64,000 nucleotides of DNA from the NCBI RefSeq assembly GCF_040187885.1, contig NZ_JBDPLH010000010.1:62001-126000 (forward strand), read 5' to 3'. Below are positions 25,089 through 34,282 of the stretch, in pieces (position 1 is the stretch's first letter; the number at the start of each line of letters is the position of its first letter). Source of the stretch: Roseateles_E cavernae (GTDB lineage Bacteria > Pseudomonadota > Gammaproteobacteria > Burkholderiales > Burkholderiaceae_C). Below the pieces are notes generated by a model that did not search any database, was not told the origin of the DNA, and saw only the letters and a list, made by a program, of their open reading frames with translations. The position numbers were made by a program, and so were the translations under genes.

Positions 25089-27095
25089 ATGAAGGAAAGA
25101 ATGTTGTTGGCAGTATATGAAGCTGGGCGGCGGACCCTGGCCGCGCTGATGGCGCTGGGCCTGGCGGCAGGGACAGGTCTTGCACAGCCGGCCGCGAAAC
25201 CCGAGCTGATCACCGAGGCCCGCGAGGCCTTGCGTGCCAGGGATGGCCAGCGCCTGGCCGCGCTGAAGGCCAGCGCGCTGGAACGCCAGTACCCGCTGGC
25301 GCCCTGGATCGACTACTGGGAGCTGGGCCTGCGGCTCAAGGACTTGCAGCAGAGCGATCTGGAGGCCTTCTACGCCCGCTGGCCGGGCAGCTATGTCGAG
25401 GACCGCCTGCGCAACGACTGGCTGCTGGAGCTGGGCCGGCGCCGCGACTGGGCCAATTTCGCGCAGGACCATCCGCGCTTCAAGATGAATGACGACCGCC
25501 AGGTCAGCTGCTACGCGCTGCTGACCGAGCACCTGGCCGGCCGCGATGTGCGCGTGGCGGCCAGGGCGGCATGGCTGGCGCAGCGCGATGCCGACGACGG
25601 CTGCCAGCTGATGGCCGGCGCGCTGTATGAGGCCAAGCGCCTGGACGCCGAGGATGTCTGGCTCAAGCTGCGCCTGGCTGCCGAGGCCGGCCGGCCGCAG
25701 GCGATGCAGGCGGCCGCCCGGCTGCTGGGCAAGCCGGTCGAGGCCGAGGTCAAGACCTTGCTCGACAACGCCGGCCGCTACCTGACCCGCAAGGCCGCCG
25801 CGAACAACCGCCAGCAGGACGAGCTGACCACGCTGGCCCTGATACGCAGCGCCGCCAACGACGCCGAGGTCACGGCCGAGTTCATGAACAAGCGCTGGGA
25901 ACGCCAGCTGCCGCATGAGCTGGCGGCCTGGGTCTGGGCCCAGATCGGCCGCTCGGCCGCTTTCAAGCTGCAGCCCGAGGCGGCCGACTACTACGACAAG
26001 GCGCTGAAGCTGCAGGGCAGGAAGGCGCCCGAGTGGAGCGACGAAACCCTGGCGCGGGCCGCCCGCGCGGCCTTGCGCGCCGATGACGGCGCGGGCCGCC
26101 CGGCCCTGCTGCTGCGCGCCATCGAGCTGATGAGCGCCGCCGAGCAGCAGGACCCGACCTGGCAGTTCTGGAAGGCGCGCGCGCTCAAGCAGAGCAGCGC
26201 CGCCGCCAAGCAGGCCGAGGCCCAGCGCCTGCTGCAAGGCCTGGCCTCGCCGCTGAGCTTCTACGGCAAGCTGGCGGCCGAGGAGCTGGGCCAGCGCACC
26301 GCGCTGCCGCCCGCCCCGCTGGCGCTGAGCGCGGCCGAGAAGACCCAGGCCCTGGACCACCCGGGCCTGAGCCGGGCGCTGGCGCTGATCGCGGCCGGGC
26401 TGCGCAGCGAAGGGGTGCGCGAGTGGAACTTCAGCCTGCGCGGCATGGGCGACCGCGAGCTGCTGGCCGCCGCGCAGATCGCCTGCGACCGCGAGGTCTG
26501 GGACCGCTGCATCAACACCAGCGAGCGCAGCCGCGGCGAGATCGATCTGGCCCAGCGCTTTCCGACGCCCTACCGCAGCGAGCTGCTGGCGCAGACCCGC
26601 GAGATCGGGCTGGACCCGGCCTACGTCTATGGCCTGATCCGCCAGGAGTCGCGCTTTGTCAGCGATGCGCGTTCCCATGTCGGCGCCTCGGGTCTGATGC
26701 AGGTGATGCCCGGCACCGCGCGCTGGACCGCCAAGAAGGTCGGCATCGACTACCGGCCCGAGCTGCTGACCGACCGCGATTTCAATCTGCGCATAGGCAC
26801 CCGCTATCTGAAGCTGGTGCTCGATGATTTCGGCGGCTCGATGGCGATGGCCGCCGCCGCCTACAACGCCGGCCCCTCGCGCCCGCGCCGCTGGCGCCAG
26901 GGGCCGCCGCTGGATGCCGCGATCTGGGCCGAGAACATCCCGTTCCACGAGACCCGCGACTATGTCAAGCGCGTGCTCTCCAACGCGACGATCTACGCCG
27001 CCTTGCTGGGCACCGAGCCGCCCGATCTGCGCTCGCGCCTGGGCCGGCTGATCGGCCCGGCCGGCGCTGCGCCCATCAATCAGGACCTGCCATGA
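25089..27095 (+). CDS. slt: Soluble lytic murein transglycosylase
   Basis: A periplasmic peptidoglycan-cleaving enzyme of the Slt70 type, about 668 residues. A signal peptide (KERMLLAVYEAGRRTLAALM.. to GLAQP) is followed by the long alpha-helical U/L superhelix (about 35-490) and a C-terminal GEWL-like domain. Catalytic Glu lies in GLIRQESRFVSDARS; SHVGASGLMQVMPGTA and AAAAYNAGPSRPRRW are the other signature blocks. ATG 25089 is preferred because it keeps the positively charged signal N-region; ATG 25101 is an alternative. It overlaps the next gene by 4 bases (ATGA). Confidence 0.93.
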   Translation: MKERMLLAVYEAGRRTLAALMALGLAAGTGLAQPAAKPELITEAREALRARDGQRLAALKASALERQYPLAPWIDYWELGLRLKDLQQSDLEAFYARWPGSYVEDRLRNDWLLELGRRRDWANFAQDHPRFKMNDDRQVSCYALLTEHLAGRDVRVAARAAWLAQRDADDGCQLMAGALYEAKRLDAEDVWLKLRLAAEAGRPQAMQAAARLLGKPVEAEVKTLLDNAGRYLTRKAAANNRQQDELTTLALIRSAANDAEVTAEFMNKRWERQLPHELAAWVWAQIGRSAAFKLQPEAADYYDKALKLQGRKAPEWSDETLARAARAALRADDGAGRPALLLRAIELMSAAEQQDPTWQFWKARALKQSSAAAKQAEAQRLLQGLASPLSFYGKLAAEELGQRTALPPAPLALSAAEKTQALDHPGLSRALALIAAGLRSEGVREWNFSLRGMGDRELLAAAQIACDREVWDRCINTSERSRGEIDLAQRFPTPYRSELLAQTREIGLDPAYVYGLIRQESRFVSDARSHVGASGLMQVMPGTARWTAKKVGIDYRPELLTDRDFNLRIGTRYLKLVLDDFGGSMAMAAAAYNAGPSRPRRWRQGPPLDAAIWAENIPFHETRDYVKRVLSNATIYAALLGTEPPDLRSRLGRLIGPAGAAPINQDLP

Positions 27096-28066
27096 GCGCC
27101 GGCAACCCTCGCGTGCTGGTCCTCGGCGGCAGCGGCTTTGTCGGCCGCGCGGTCTGCGAGCAGCTGGTGCGCGAGTTCGGCGGCGCCGCCCGCATCACCG
27201 TGCCGACCCGGCGCCTGCGCGCGGCCCAGGCGGTGCAGTCGCTGCCGGGGCTGACGGTGCTGCAGGCCGATCTGTTCGACGAGGCGCAGCTGCGCGCGCT
27301 GCTGGCTCAGCAGGATGCGGTGATCAATCTGGTCGCCATCCTGCAAGGCAGCGAGGCGGCCTTCCAGCATGTGCATGTGGAGCTGCCGCAGCGCCTGGCC
27401 GCCGCCTGCCGGGCCAGCGGCGTGCGCCGGCTGATCCATGTCAGCGCGCTGGGCGTGTCGGACCAGGCACCCTCGCGCTATCTGCGCTCCAAGGCCCATG
27501 GCGAGGCCGCGCTGCAGACCGCCGCGCAGATGCAGGGTCTGGATCTGACCCTGCTGCGGCCCTCGGTGATCTTCGGCCGCGAGGATCGCTTCCTGAACCT
27601 GTTCGCGCGGCTGCAGACGCTGTTCCCGCTGCTGCCGCTGGCCGGCGCCAAGGCGCGCTTCCAGCCGGTCTGGGTCGAGGATGTGGCGGCCGCCATCGTG
27701 CGCTGCGTCGTCGACGCCGACACGGTGGGCCAGACCTATGAGCTGGCCGGCCCCCAGGTGGCCAGCCTGGCCGAGCTGGTACGGCTGGCCGGGCGCTGTG
27801 TCGGCCGGGCCCGGCCCATCCTGCCGCTGCCCGGGCCGCTGGCCTGGTTGCAGGCCGTCGCGCTGGAGCTGCTGCCCGGCGAGCCGCTGATGTCGCGCGA
27901 CAACCTGGCCTCGATGCAGGTGCCCAATGTGGCCGGCGGCCAGCTGCCGGGCCTGGCCGCGCTGGGCATCCAGGCCCATGCGGCCTCTGCCATCGTGCCG
28001 GCCTATCTGGGCAGCGGGCTGGGCCTGGCGCGGCTGGACCGCTGGCGTGCCGGCGCCGGGCGCTGA
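27092..28066 (+). CDS. NDUFA9-like NAD(P)-binding protein
   Basis: A 324-residue atypical short-chain dehydrogenase of the complex I NDUFA9 subunit family. The nucleotide-binding loop is VLVLGGSGFVGRAV; VSALGV and YLRSKAHGEAAL hold the usual Ser and a S-x2-K-type segment in place of YxxxK, as in NDUFA9-like proteins that bind NADPH structurally. LLRPSVIFGREDRFLN is typical. It is translationally coupled to slt. Its physiological role in bacteria is unproven; assembly or quinone-related functions are guesses. The nuo operon is not in this window. Confidence 0.85.
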   Translation: MSAGNPRVLVLGGSGFVGRAVCEQLVREFGGAARITVPTRRLRAAQAVQSLPGLTVLQADLFDEAQLRALLAQQDAVINLVAILQGSEAAFQHVHVELPQRLAAACRASGVRRLIHVSALGVSDQAPSRYLRSKAHGEAALQTAAQMQGLDLTLLRPSVIFGREDRFLNLFARLQTLFPLLPLAGAKARFQPVWVEDVAAAIVRCVVDADTVGQTYELAGPQVASLAELVRLAGRCVGRARPILPLPGPLAWLQAVALELLPGEPLMSRDNLASMQVPNVAGGQLPGLAALGIQAHAASAIVPAYLGSGLGLARLDRWRAGAGR

Positions 28067-28173
28067 GTTCCTGGCGCGCCGCTGCGTGCGGCGCATCAAT
28101 CCCTTGCGCAAGCCTCACCCACGAGACGCATGGCGCCGCTTAGGATGACGGGGTTTTGACGAGGAAACCCCCC

Positions 28174-28857
28174 ATGCATCTGATCATCGGCAACAAGAAC
28201 TACTCCTCCTGGTCCATGCGCCCCTGGGTGCTGCTGAAGGCCTTCGGCATCCCCTTCGAGGAGCGCAAGCTGCGCTTTGACTTCGCGCCCGGCTCGGACT
28301 TCTACCGCGAGCTGGCCCGCTACACGCCGACCGGCAAGGTGCCGGTGCTGGTCGAGGACGAAGGCTTCGCGGTCTGGGACACCTTGGCGATCGCCGAGCA
28401 CATCGCCGAGCGCCATCCCGAGCTGCCGATCTGGCCGCGCGATGCAAGACAGCGCAGCCGTGCCCGCAGCCTCTGCGCCGAGATGCACGCCGGCTTTGGC
28501 GCCTTGCGCCAGAACTGCCCGATGAATATCGAGGCGACCCTGCCCGAGGTCGGTACCCGCCTGCTGGCCGAGCAGCCCCAGGTGCGCGCCGATCTGGCCC
28601 GCATCGACGCGATCTGGCAGGAGCAGCTGGCAGCCAGCGGCGGCCCCTTTCTGTTCGGCGAGTTCGGCGCCATCGACGCCTATTTCGCGCCGGTGGTGAT
28701 GCGCATCCACAGCTACGGCCTGCCGCTGTCGGCCGCCAGCGCCGCCTATGCCCAGCGTGTGCGCCAGGCGCCCGGCGTCGCCGACTGGATCGCCGACGCG
28801 CTGGCGGAGCAGGACTTCCTGGACTTCGAGGAGCCCTACCGCAAGGTCCGGACGTAA
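28174..28857 (+). CDS. Glutathione S-transferase family protein
   Basis: A 227-residue cytosolic GST. The thioredoxin-like N-domain begins LIIGNKNYSSWSMRPWVLLKAFGIPFEE, with Ser residues (SSWS) at the catalytic site as in YfcF-like and zeta/theta types, and cis-Pro in TGKVPVLVED; WDTLAIAEHIAE follows. The C-terminal all-alpha domain runs from about 85. ATG 28174 has GAGGAAA about 8 bases upstream; an in-frame ATG at 28156 is less likely. Substrate unknown. It is followed by a bidirectional terminator shared with the PEP-CTERM gene. Confidence 0.9.
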   Translation: MHLIIGNKNYSSWSMRPWVLLKAFGIPFEERKLRFDFAPGSDFYRELARYTPTGKVPVLVEDEGFAVWDTLAIAEHIAERHPELPIWPRDARQRSRARSLCAEMHAGFGALRQNCPMNIEATLPEVGTRLLAEQPQVRADLARIDAIWQEQLAASGGPFLFGEFGAIDAYFAPVVMRIHSYGLPLSAASAAYAQRVRQAPGVADWIADALAEQDFLDFEEPYRKVRT

Positions 28858-28861
28858 AAAA

Positions 28862-28881
28862 GGGCGCCACGGGCGCCCTTC
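28862..28881. terminator. Bidirectional terminator between GST and PEP-CTERM genes
   Basis: GGGCGCC (28862-28868) pairs perfectly with GGCGCCC (28872-28878) around ACG. A-run before and TTCT after give T-rich tails on both strands, suiting the two convergent genes. Confidence 0.85.
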
Positions 28882-28899
28882 TCATAAGGCCGAGAAAAC

Positions 28900-29376
28900 T
28901 CAGGCCTTGATATTGCGGCGGCGAGCCACAAAGCCCACGGCGGCCAGACCGGCCAGCATCAGGGCATAGGTCTCGGGTTCCGGCACGGCCGTGACTGCCA
29001 GCGAACCTTGGAAGTTGGCTTGACGCAGCACGCCATCCACCGAACCCACGACGGTCAGGGTCAGCGGAGTCGTGCCGGTGTACTCGATGAAACCAGCGCG
29101 CAGCTTGCCATTGACGCCCGGGGTCAGGTCCCAGCTCTTGCCGTCCAGCAGCACCGAGCTGAACACCACGCGAGTGCCGCTGATGTCGCCGGTGATGTTG
29201 TACTGGCCTGCAGCCAGACCCGAGAACGTGATCGTCTGGGTGAAGTCACCAGTGGTGGTGAACTTGTCGTTGCCGAACATGGCCAGGCCATCGACATCGA
29301 ACTCGGCCACACCGGCCAGAGCACCGGAGGCGGATACGGCCAGCATGGCGGCCGCTGCAATTGCGCGCAGGTTCAT
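28900..29376 (-). CDS. PEP-CTERM sorting domain protein
   Basis: A 158-residue exported protein. It has a Sec signal peptide (MNLRAIAAAAMLAVSASGALA), a beta-rich body (ITFSGLAAGQYNITGD, TPLTLTVVGSVDG) and the exosortase signal at the C-terminus: VPEPETYALMLAGLAAVGF followed by ARRRN. Such proteins are processed by an exosortase (EpsH-type) and usually end up in the outer envelope or exopolysaccharide matrix. ATG 29376 has GAGGGAAA upstream; the longer frame to 29598 runs into cca. No exosortase gene is in this window. Function of the body is unknown. Confidence 0.9.
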   Translation of the reverse strand: MNLRAIAAAAMLAVSASGALAGVAEFDVDGLAMFGNDKFTTTGDFTQTITFSGLAAGQYNITGDISGTRVVFSSVLLDGKSWDLTPGVNGKLRAGFIEYTGTTPLTLTVVGSVDGVLRQANFQGSLAVTAVPEPETYALMLAGLAAVGFVARRRNIKA

Positions 29377-29533
29377 CGGGTTTTCCCTCGTTGAATATTG
29401 AAATAATTGAATTTCCGCCTGCATTATCTTCAAGCCTACACTCCATGCCTCCCCTCCATCCGGGGGGATTGGCCAGCGCCAAACACTGGCTTGGCCAGCA
29501 ATCGCACAAACAAGCCTCACTGATCTCTCATCG

Positions 29534-30760
29534 ATGCAAGTCTTCAAAGTCGGCGGCGCGGTGCGCGACGCTCTGCTGGGGCGCCCGGTCTCGGACATCG
29601 ACTGGGTCGTGGTCGGGGCCAGCCCGGCCCAGATGCTGGATCGGGGCTATCTGCAGGTGGGTCGCGACTTCCCGGTCTTTCTGCATCCGCAGACCCATCA
29701 GGAATACGCGCTGGCCCGCACCGAACGCAAGACCGCGCCCGGCTATCACGGCTTCGCCTTCCATGCCGCGCCCGATGTCACGCTGGAGCAAGACCTGGCA
29801 CGGCGCGATCTGACGATCAACGCGATGGCCGAGGACGCGGCCGGCGCCCTCGTCGACCCCTATGGCGGCCGGCAGGACTTGGCCGACAAGGTGCTGCGCC
29901 ATGTCTCCGAAGCCTTTGCCGAGGACCCGGTGCGCATCCTGCGGCTGGCGCGCTTTGCGGCACGCTTGCCCGACTTCAGCGTGGCGCCGGAGACCATGGC
30001 GCTGATGCGCCGCATGGTGGCGGCCGGCGAGGTCGATGCGCTGGTGGCCGAGCGGGTCTGGCAGGAGCTGTCGCGCGGGCTGATGGAGGAGAGGCCCTCG
30101 CGCATGCTGGCGGTGCTGCGCGAGGCCGGCGCGCTGGCGCGGCTGGCGCCCGAGATCGAGCGGCTGTTCGGCGTGCCGCAGCCCGAGGCCCATCACCCGG
30201 AGATCGATACCGGCGTGCACCTGCTGATGGTGCTCGACACCTGCGCCCGGCTCGCGGCGCCGCTGCCGGTGCGCTATGCCAGCCTCTGCCATGACCTGGG
30301 CAAGGGGCTGACACCCGCCGAGGCCCTGCCCCGCCATATCGGCCACGAGGGCCGCGGCGTGCCACTGGCCCGCGCCTTGAGCGAGCGCTGGCGGGTGCCG
30401 ACCGACTGCCGCGAGCTGGCCGAGTTGATGGCGCGCGAGCACACCCATGTGCACCAGAGCGGAGGCTTCGGCCCGGAGGCCAGGCTGCGCCTGCTGGAGC
30501 GCTGCGATGCCTGGCGCCGGCCCGAGCGCTTCGAGCAATTGCTGCTGGCCTGCGAGTGCGATGCGCGCGGCCGGCTCGGGCTGGAGGACAGGCCCTACCC
30601 GCAGCGGCCGCTGCTGCAGCGCGATCTGCAGACACTGCTGGCCCTCGACCTGGGCGCCGTCAGCACCGCCGCGCTGGCGGCCGGCAAGACCGGCCCGGCG
30701 ATCGGCCGCGAGGTGCAGGCCGCGCGCCTGCAGGCGCTGCAAGCACTGACCCCGCCCTGA
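29534..30760 (+). CDS. cca: Multifunctional CCA tRNA nucleotidyltransferase
   Basis: Adds and repairs the 3' CCA of tRNAs; the long form also has 2'-nucleotidase/phosphodiesterase/phosphatase activity. The 408-residue class II enzyme has VFKVGGAVRDALLG, DIDWVVVG (the catalytic carboxylates), ARRDLTINAMA, DPVRILRLARFAARLP, and the HD domain SLCHDLGKGLTP (His-Asp) that marks the multifunctional bacterial version. It is divergent from the PEP-CTERM gene across 157 AT-richer bases and ends in a hairpin that overlaps its stop codon. Confidence 0.96.
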   Translation: MQVFKVGGAVRDALLGRPVSDIDWVVVGASPAQMLDRGYLQVGRDFPVFLHPQTHQEYALARTERKTAPGYHGFAFHAAPDVTLEQDLARRDLTINAMAEDAAGALVDPYGGRQDLADKVLRHVSEAFAEDPVRILRLARFAARLPDFSVAPETMALMRRMVAAGEVDALVAERVWQELSRGLMEERPSRMLAVLREAGALARLAPEIERLFGVPQPEAHHPEIDTGVHLLMVLDTCARLAAPLPVRYASLCHDLGKGLTPAEALPRHIGHEGRGVPLARALSERWRVPTDCRELAELMAREHTHVHQSGGFGPEARLRLLERCDAWRRPERFEQLLLACECDARGRLGLEDRPYPQRPLLQRDLQTLLALDLGAVSTAALAAGKTGPAIGREVQAARLQALQALTPP

Positions 30761-30767
30761 GGCGGGG
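30750..30767. terminator. Hairpin overlapping the cca stop codon
   Basis: CCCCGCC (30750-30756) and GGCGGGG (30761-30767) form a perfect 7-bp stem with the loop CTGA containing the cca TGA. The T-tail is poor (CTTCG). It lies between convergent cca and the MidA-like gene. Confidence 0.55.
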
Positions 30768-30773
30768 CTTCGC

Positions 30774-31874
30774 TCAGAGCATGTGCGAGCGGTCGCCCGC
30801 CGCGAAGCCGAGGGCCTCGAAGCTCTCGCCCGCGACGAAGCCGATCACCTTGAACAGCTCGCCCATCTCATGCTCGGCGATTAGCCGGTGCGCCATCGCG
30901 CGGCCGGCCAGGTCGGTCTCGCAGAGCAGCTCGGTCAGGCCGCAGTTGATCAGGAAGTTGGCCTGGCTGGTGTAGCCCAGCACGGTCAGGCCGGCCTCCT
31001 GCCCAGCCAGCGCGATGCCGGTGAAGTTGACATGGGCGGTGATGTCCTTCTCGCCGACCAGGGCCAGCGGATCGGCATCGACGCGGTGCTGGTGATGGCA
31101 CATCACGGTGCCGCCGGCGCGCTGCGGGTGGTAGTACTCGCGCTCGGGAAAGCCGTAGTCGATCAGAAAGATCGCGCCGCGCTGCAGGCCGGCGGCCAGC
31201 GTGCGCACAAAACCCTCGGCCTGCGCGTGCAGCTCGGTCAGATAGCCGCCGGGATAGGGCTCATTGACCACCTCGGCCGGCAGGCTCAACCCGGTTTCGC
31301 GCTCGCCCCAGGCCAAACCTGCCCCCGTCCAGACGACACCGCGCTCCAGCCACTGCTGGCCATCGAAGCGCATCAGCTGCACCGGCATCGCGTCCAGCAC
31401 CTCGTTGCCGACCACCACGCCGGCAAAGCGCTCGGGCAGCGCGTCCAGCCACTGCACCTTGTCGCCCCAGGCTGCCAGGCGCTCGGCCTGGCGCGCGCGC
31501 AGCGAGCCGGACAGGTCGACGATGCAGTAGCGCGCCACGCGATCGCCCAGGGCCTGCAGCAGCTGCGCCGCCAGCGCACCGCTGCCGGCACCGAACTCGA
31601 ACACGGTGTCGGTGGCGCTGGCGCTCAGCGCCTGATCGAGCTGGGCGGCCAGCGCCCGGCCGAACAAGGGCGACAGCTCGGGCGCGGTGACGAAGTCGGA
31701 ACCATCGGCCGGCATCGTGCCGAACTTCTGCCGCGCGCCGCTGTAATAGCCCAGGCCCGGTGCATACAGGGCCAGGGCCATGAAGTCGTCGAAGCCCAGC
31801 CAGCCGCCGGCCTCGGCGACGGCCTCGCGAATCAGGGTCTGCAGTGGGGTGGGCCGGCCTTCATGCGCTGTCAT
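30774..31874 (-). CDS. MidA/NDUFAF7-like SAM-dependent methyltransferase
   Basis: A 366-residue member of the MidA family (Pfam Methyltransf_28). Human NDUFAF7 symmetrically dimethylates an arginine of the complex I subunit NDUFS2; bacterial members are widespread but less studied. The SAM site reads FEFGAGSGALAAQLL, with CIVDLSGSLRARQ as motif post I, NEVLDAMPV and LIDYGFPEREYYHPQRAGGT as family blocks. The start at 31874 (MTAHEGRPTPLQ) overlaps the stop of the upstream PAS-GGDEF-EAL gene (ATGA). No signal peptide. Confidence 0.9.
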   Translation of the reverse strand: MTAHEGRPTPLQTLIREAVAEAGGWLGFDDFMALALYAPGLGYYSGARQKFGTMPADGSDFVTAPELSPLFGRALAAQLDQALSASATDTVFEFGAGSGALAAQLLQALGDRVARYCIVDLSGSLRARQAERLAAWGDKVQWLDALPERFAGVVVGNEVLDAMPVQLMRFDGQQWLERGVVWTGAGLAWGERETGLSLPAEVVNEPYPGGYLTELHAQAEGFVRTLAAGLQRGAIFLIDYGFPEREYYHPQRAGGTVMCHHQHRVDADPLALVGEKDITAHVNFTGIALAGQEAGLTVLGYTSQANFLINCGLTELLCETDLAGRAMAHRLIAEHEMGELFKVIGFVAGESFEALGFAAGDRSHML

Positions 31875-34246
31875 GGCGCCATTGTAGGAAGGGCGCCGTG
31901 GCGGCTGTGCAGCCAGGCCTCGAACTGCTCGGCCGACATCGAGGCGGCGATCAGCTCGCCCTGCAGATCGTGGCAGCCCCAGTCCGCCAGCAGCTGCCAT
32001 TGCGCGCGGCTGCGCACGCCCTCGGCGCCGACGCGCAGGCCCAGGCCCTGGGCCATCTGCACGATGGCGCGGGTGATGGCCAGCGCGCCAGCGTCGTCGG
32101 GCAGCTTGGCGACAAAACCCTGGTCGATCTTCAGCTTGTCCAGCGGCAGCTGGGTCAGATGGGCCAGCGAGGTGTAGCCGGTGCCGAAATCGTCGACCGA
32201 GATCGACAGGCCCAGCGCACGCAGCGCGGTCAGCGTGGCCGGGGCCGTGCCGATATCGTCCATCAGCATGCGCTCGGTCAGCTCTAGCTCCAGCCAGGCT
32301 CCCGGCACGCCGGCCTCGGCCAGCACCTGGCGCACGGTGTCGGCAAAGCGCTCGAGCCGGAACTGCATGGCCGAGAGATTGACCGCGATCGGCACCGCCG
32401 CCACCCCGCTCTCGTGCCACAGCCGCGACTGCCGCGCCGCCTCGCGCATCACCCATTCGCCCAGCGGCAGCATCAGCCGATGCCGCTCGGCCACGCCGAT
32501 GAAGGCGTCCGGACTCAGCAGACCGCGCTGCGGATGCTGCCAGCGCAGCAAGGCCTCGGCGCCGACCAGACGGCCGTCGCGTGCATCGACCTGGGGCTGG
32601 TAGTGCAGGCGGAACTCGCCGCGCGCCAGCCCTTCGCTGAGCTCGGTCTCCAACACCAGGTCGGCATAGGCACGCGCCGCCATCGCCGGCTCGAAATAGC
32701 GATAGCTGGCCCGCCCGCCGGACTTGGCCAGATACATCGCGGTATCGGCATGCTGGATCAGCTCCTCGGCACTGTCGCCATGCTCGGGATAGACGGCGAT
32801 GCCGATCGAGGGCGTCACGAAGAGGTCGCGCCCGTTGACATTGACCGGCACCTCGACCACCGACAGCAGGGCCATCAGCACCACCAGCACATCGTCGCGC
32901 TGATGGATATCGTCCAGCAGCACGACGAACTCGTCGCCACCGAAGCGCGCCACCAGATCGCTGGCGCGCAGGCAGTCGCAGATGCGCTGGGCCACCGTCA
33001 CCAGCACCTTGTCGCCTTCCAGATGGCCCAGCGAATCGTTGACGCGCTTGAAATTGTCCAGGTCGATGAACAGCAAGGCCAGGCGCTGGCCGCCACGCTC
33101 GGCGCGCTGCATGGCCGGCACCAGGCGCTCCATGAAGGCGACGCGGTTCAGCAGGCCGGTCAAATTGTCGTGATGGGCCAGGTGGTGGATGCGCGACTGC
33201 GCCGCCAGCTGCTCGCGGATATCGCGCACGATGGTCATGCGCAGGCGCTCGCCCTGGCGCAGCAAGGTCCGCACGATGAACTCGACCGGGATCGGCGTGC
33301 CGTCGCGATGCAGCACCACGCTTTCATAGCGCAGCTCCTGGCCCTGGTTCATGACCTGGCGGACCTTGTGCAGCTCCTGCGGCGCGACGAAATCCAGTGC
33401 GGGGCGGCCGACCATGTCCTCCAGGCTGTAGCCCACCAAGGCGCACAGCGGCGGATTGGCGTCGGTGATGATGCCGTCGCGGTGGAACAGGATGCCTTCC
33501 ACCGAGGCCTGCATGAATTTGTCCAGCCGCGCCTCGGACTCGCGCACCGCCGCCTCGGCCAAGCGGTACTTGGTGATGTCGAGGATCTGCACAAAGCTGG
33601 CCAGCGAATTGCCCTGCGCGTCCAGATGCGGAATCAGGTGCACCTCGATCCAGCGCGGCCGGCCATCCGGGCCGAGCAGCTGACGCTCGTACTGGGCCGG
33701 CTGCTTGTCGCGCAGCACCCGCTCCACATAGGGCTGGATGCGCTCGGCCGCCTCCGGGCCTATCACCTCGGCAAAGGTCAGACCCAGCACCGAGCGCTCG
33801 GTGAAGCCGAAGGCATGGGCGTACTCGCGATTGGCAAACAGGCAGCGGTGGGTCACCGCGTCATACAGCGCGATCAGCGCCGGCACATGGTCGGCCAGCA
33901 GCCGCAGCTGCGCCGCCTGCTCGGCCGCCTTGCTGCTGAGCAGGTCCTGCCAGACGCTGATATGGGCTTGCAGCGCGGCATCCCAGCGCGAGCGGCAGAC
34001 CAGCCAGCCGGGGCCCGGCGCGCGCGCCAGCTCCAGCTCGAAATCGGTCGGGCGCTGCCAGGCCAGCTGCAGCTCGTCGCACGACTCGACATCCAGCCAA
34101 TCCCAGCCCGGTGCCGTCCTCAGGCCGGCGAACAGCCCGTTCGCGCCGACCAAGCGGCCCTGCGCATCGACCACGGCCACGGGGCATGGCAGCCGCTCCC
34201 AGCTGGCCCGGGTGGACTCGTCGATGGCAGCGGCGGCGGGCTTCAT
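31871..34246 (-). CDS. PAS-PAS-GGDEF-EAL c-di-GMP signalling protein
   Basis: A 791-residue cytoplasmic signalling protein. Domains in order: a weak PAS-like N-terminus (about 15-95), PAS (about 115-235), PAS (about 240-355), GGDEF (about 365-520) with intact GGDEF, and EAL (about 535-780). The EAL domain has EALLRW, NLSAMQF, ELTE, DDFGTGY and KLKIDQ, so most metal and catalytic residues are kept, but AEGVE is AEGVR and the C-terminal part around GCHDLQGEL departs from GCDxxQGY. No I-site RxxD is evident before GGDEF. It could be bifunctional or mainly a cyclase. It overlaps the MidA-like gene by 4 bases. Confidence 0.92.
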   Translation of the reverse strand: MKPAAAAIDESTRASWERLPCPVAVVDAQGRLVGANGLFAGLRTAPGWDWLDVESCDELQLAWQRPTDFELELARAPGPGWLVCRSRWDAALQAHISVWQDLLSSKAAEQAAQLRLLADHVPALIALYDAVTHRCLFANREYAHAFGFTERSVLGLTFAEVIGPEAAERIQPYVERVLRDKQPAQYERQLLGPDGRPRWIEVHLIPHLDAQGNSLASFVQILDITKYRLAEAAVRESEARLDKFMQASVEGILFHRDGIITDANPPLCALVGYSLEDMVGRPALDFVAPQELHKVRQVMNQGQELRYESVVLHRDGTPIPVEFIVRTLLRQGERLRMTIVRDIREQLAAQSRIHHLAHHDNLTGLLNRVAFMERLVPAMQRAERGGQRLALLFIDLDNFKRVNDSLGHLEGDKVLVTVAQRICDCLRASDLVARFGGDEFVVLLDDIHQRDDVLVVLMALLSVVEVPVNVNGRDLFVTPSIGIAVYPEHGDSAEELIQHADTAMYLAKSGGRASYRYFEPAMAARAYADLVLETELSEGLARGEFRLHYQPQVDARDGRLVGAEALLRWQHPQRGLLSPDAFIGVAERHRLMLPLGEWVMREAARQSRLWHESGVAAVPIAVNLSAMQFRLERFADTVRQVLAEAGVPGAWLELELTERMLMDDIGTAPATLTALRALGLSISVDDFGTGYTSLAHLTQLPLDKLKIDQGFVAKLPDDAGALAITRAIVQMAQGLGLRVGAEGVRSRAQWQLLADWGCHDLQGELIAASMSAEQFEAWLHSRHGALPTMAP

Positions 34247-34282
34247 GCGTCTCCTCGTGGCCCTTGTTTTATAACCCAGGGG

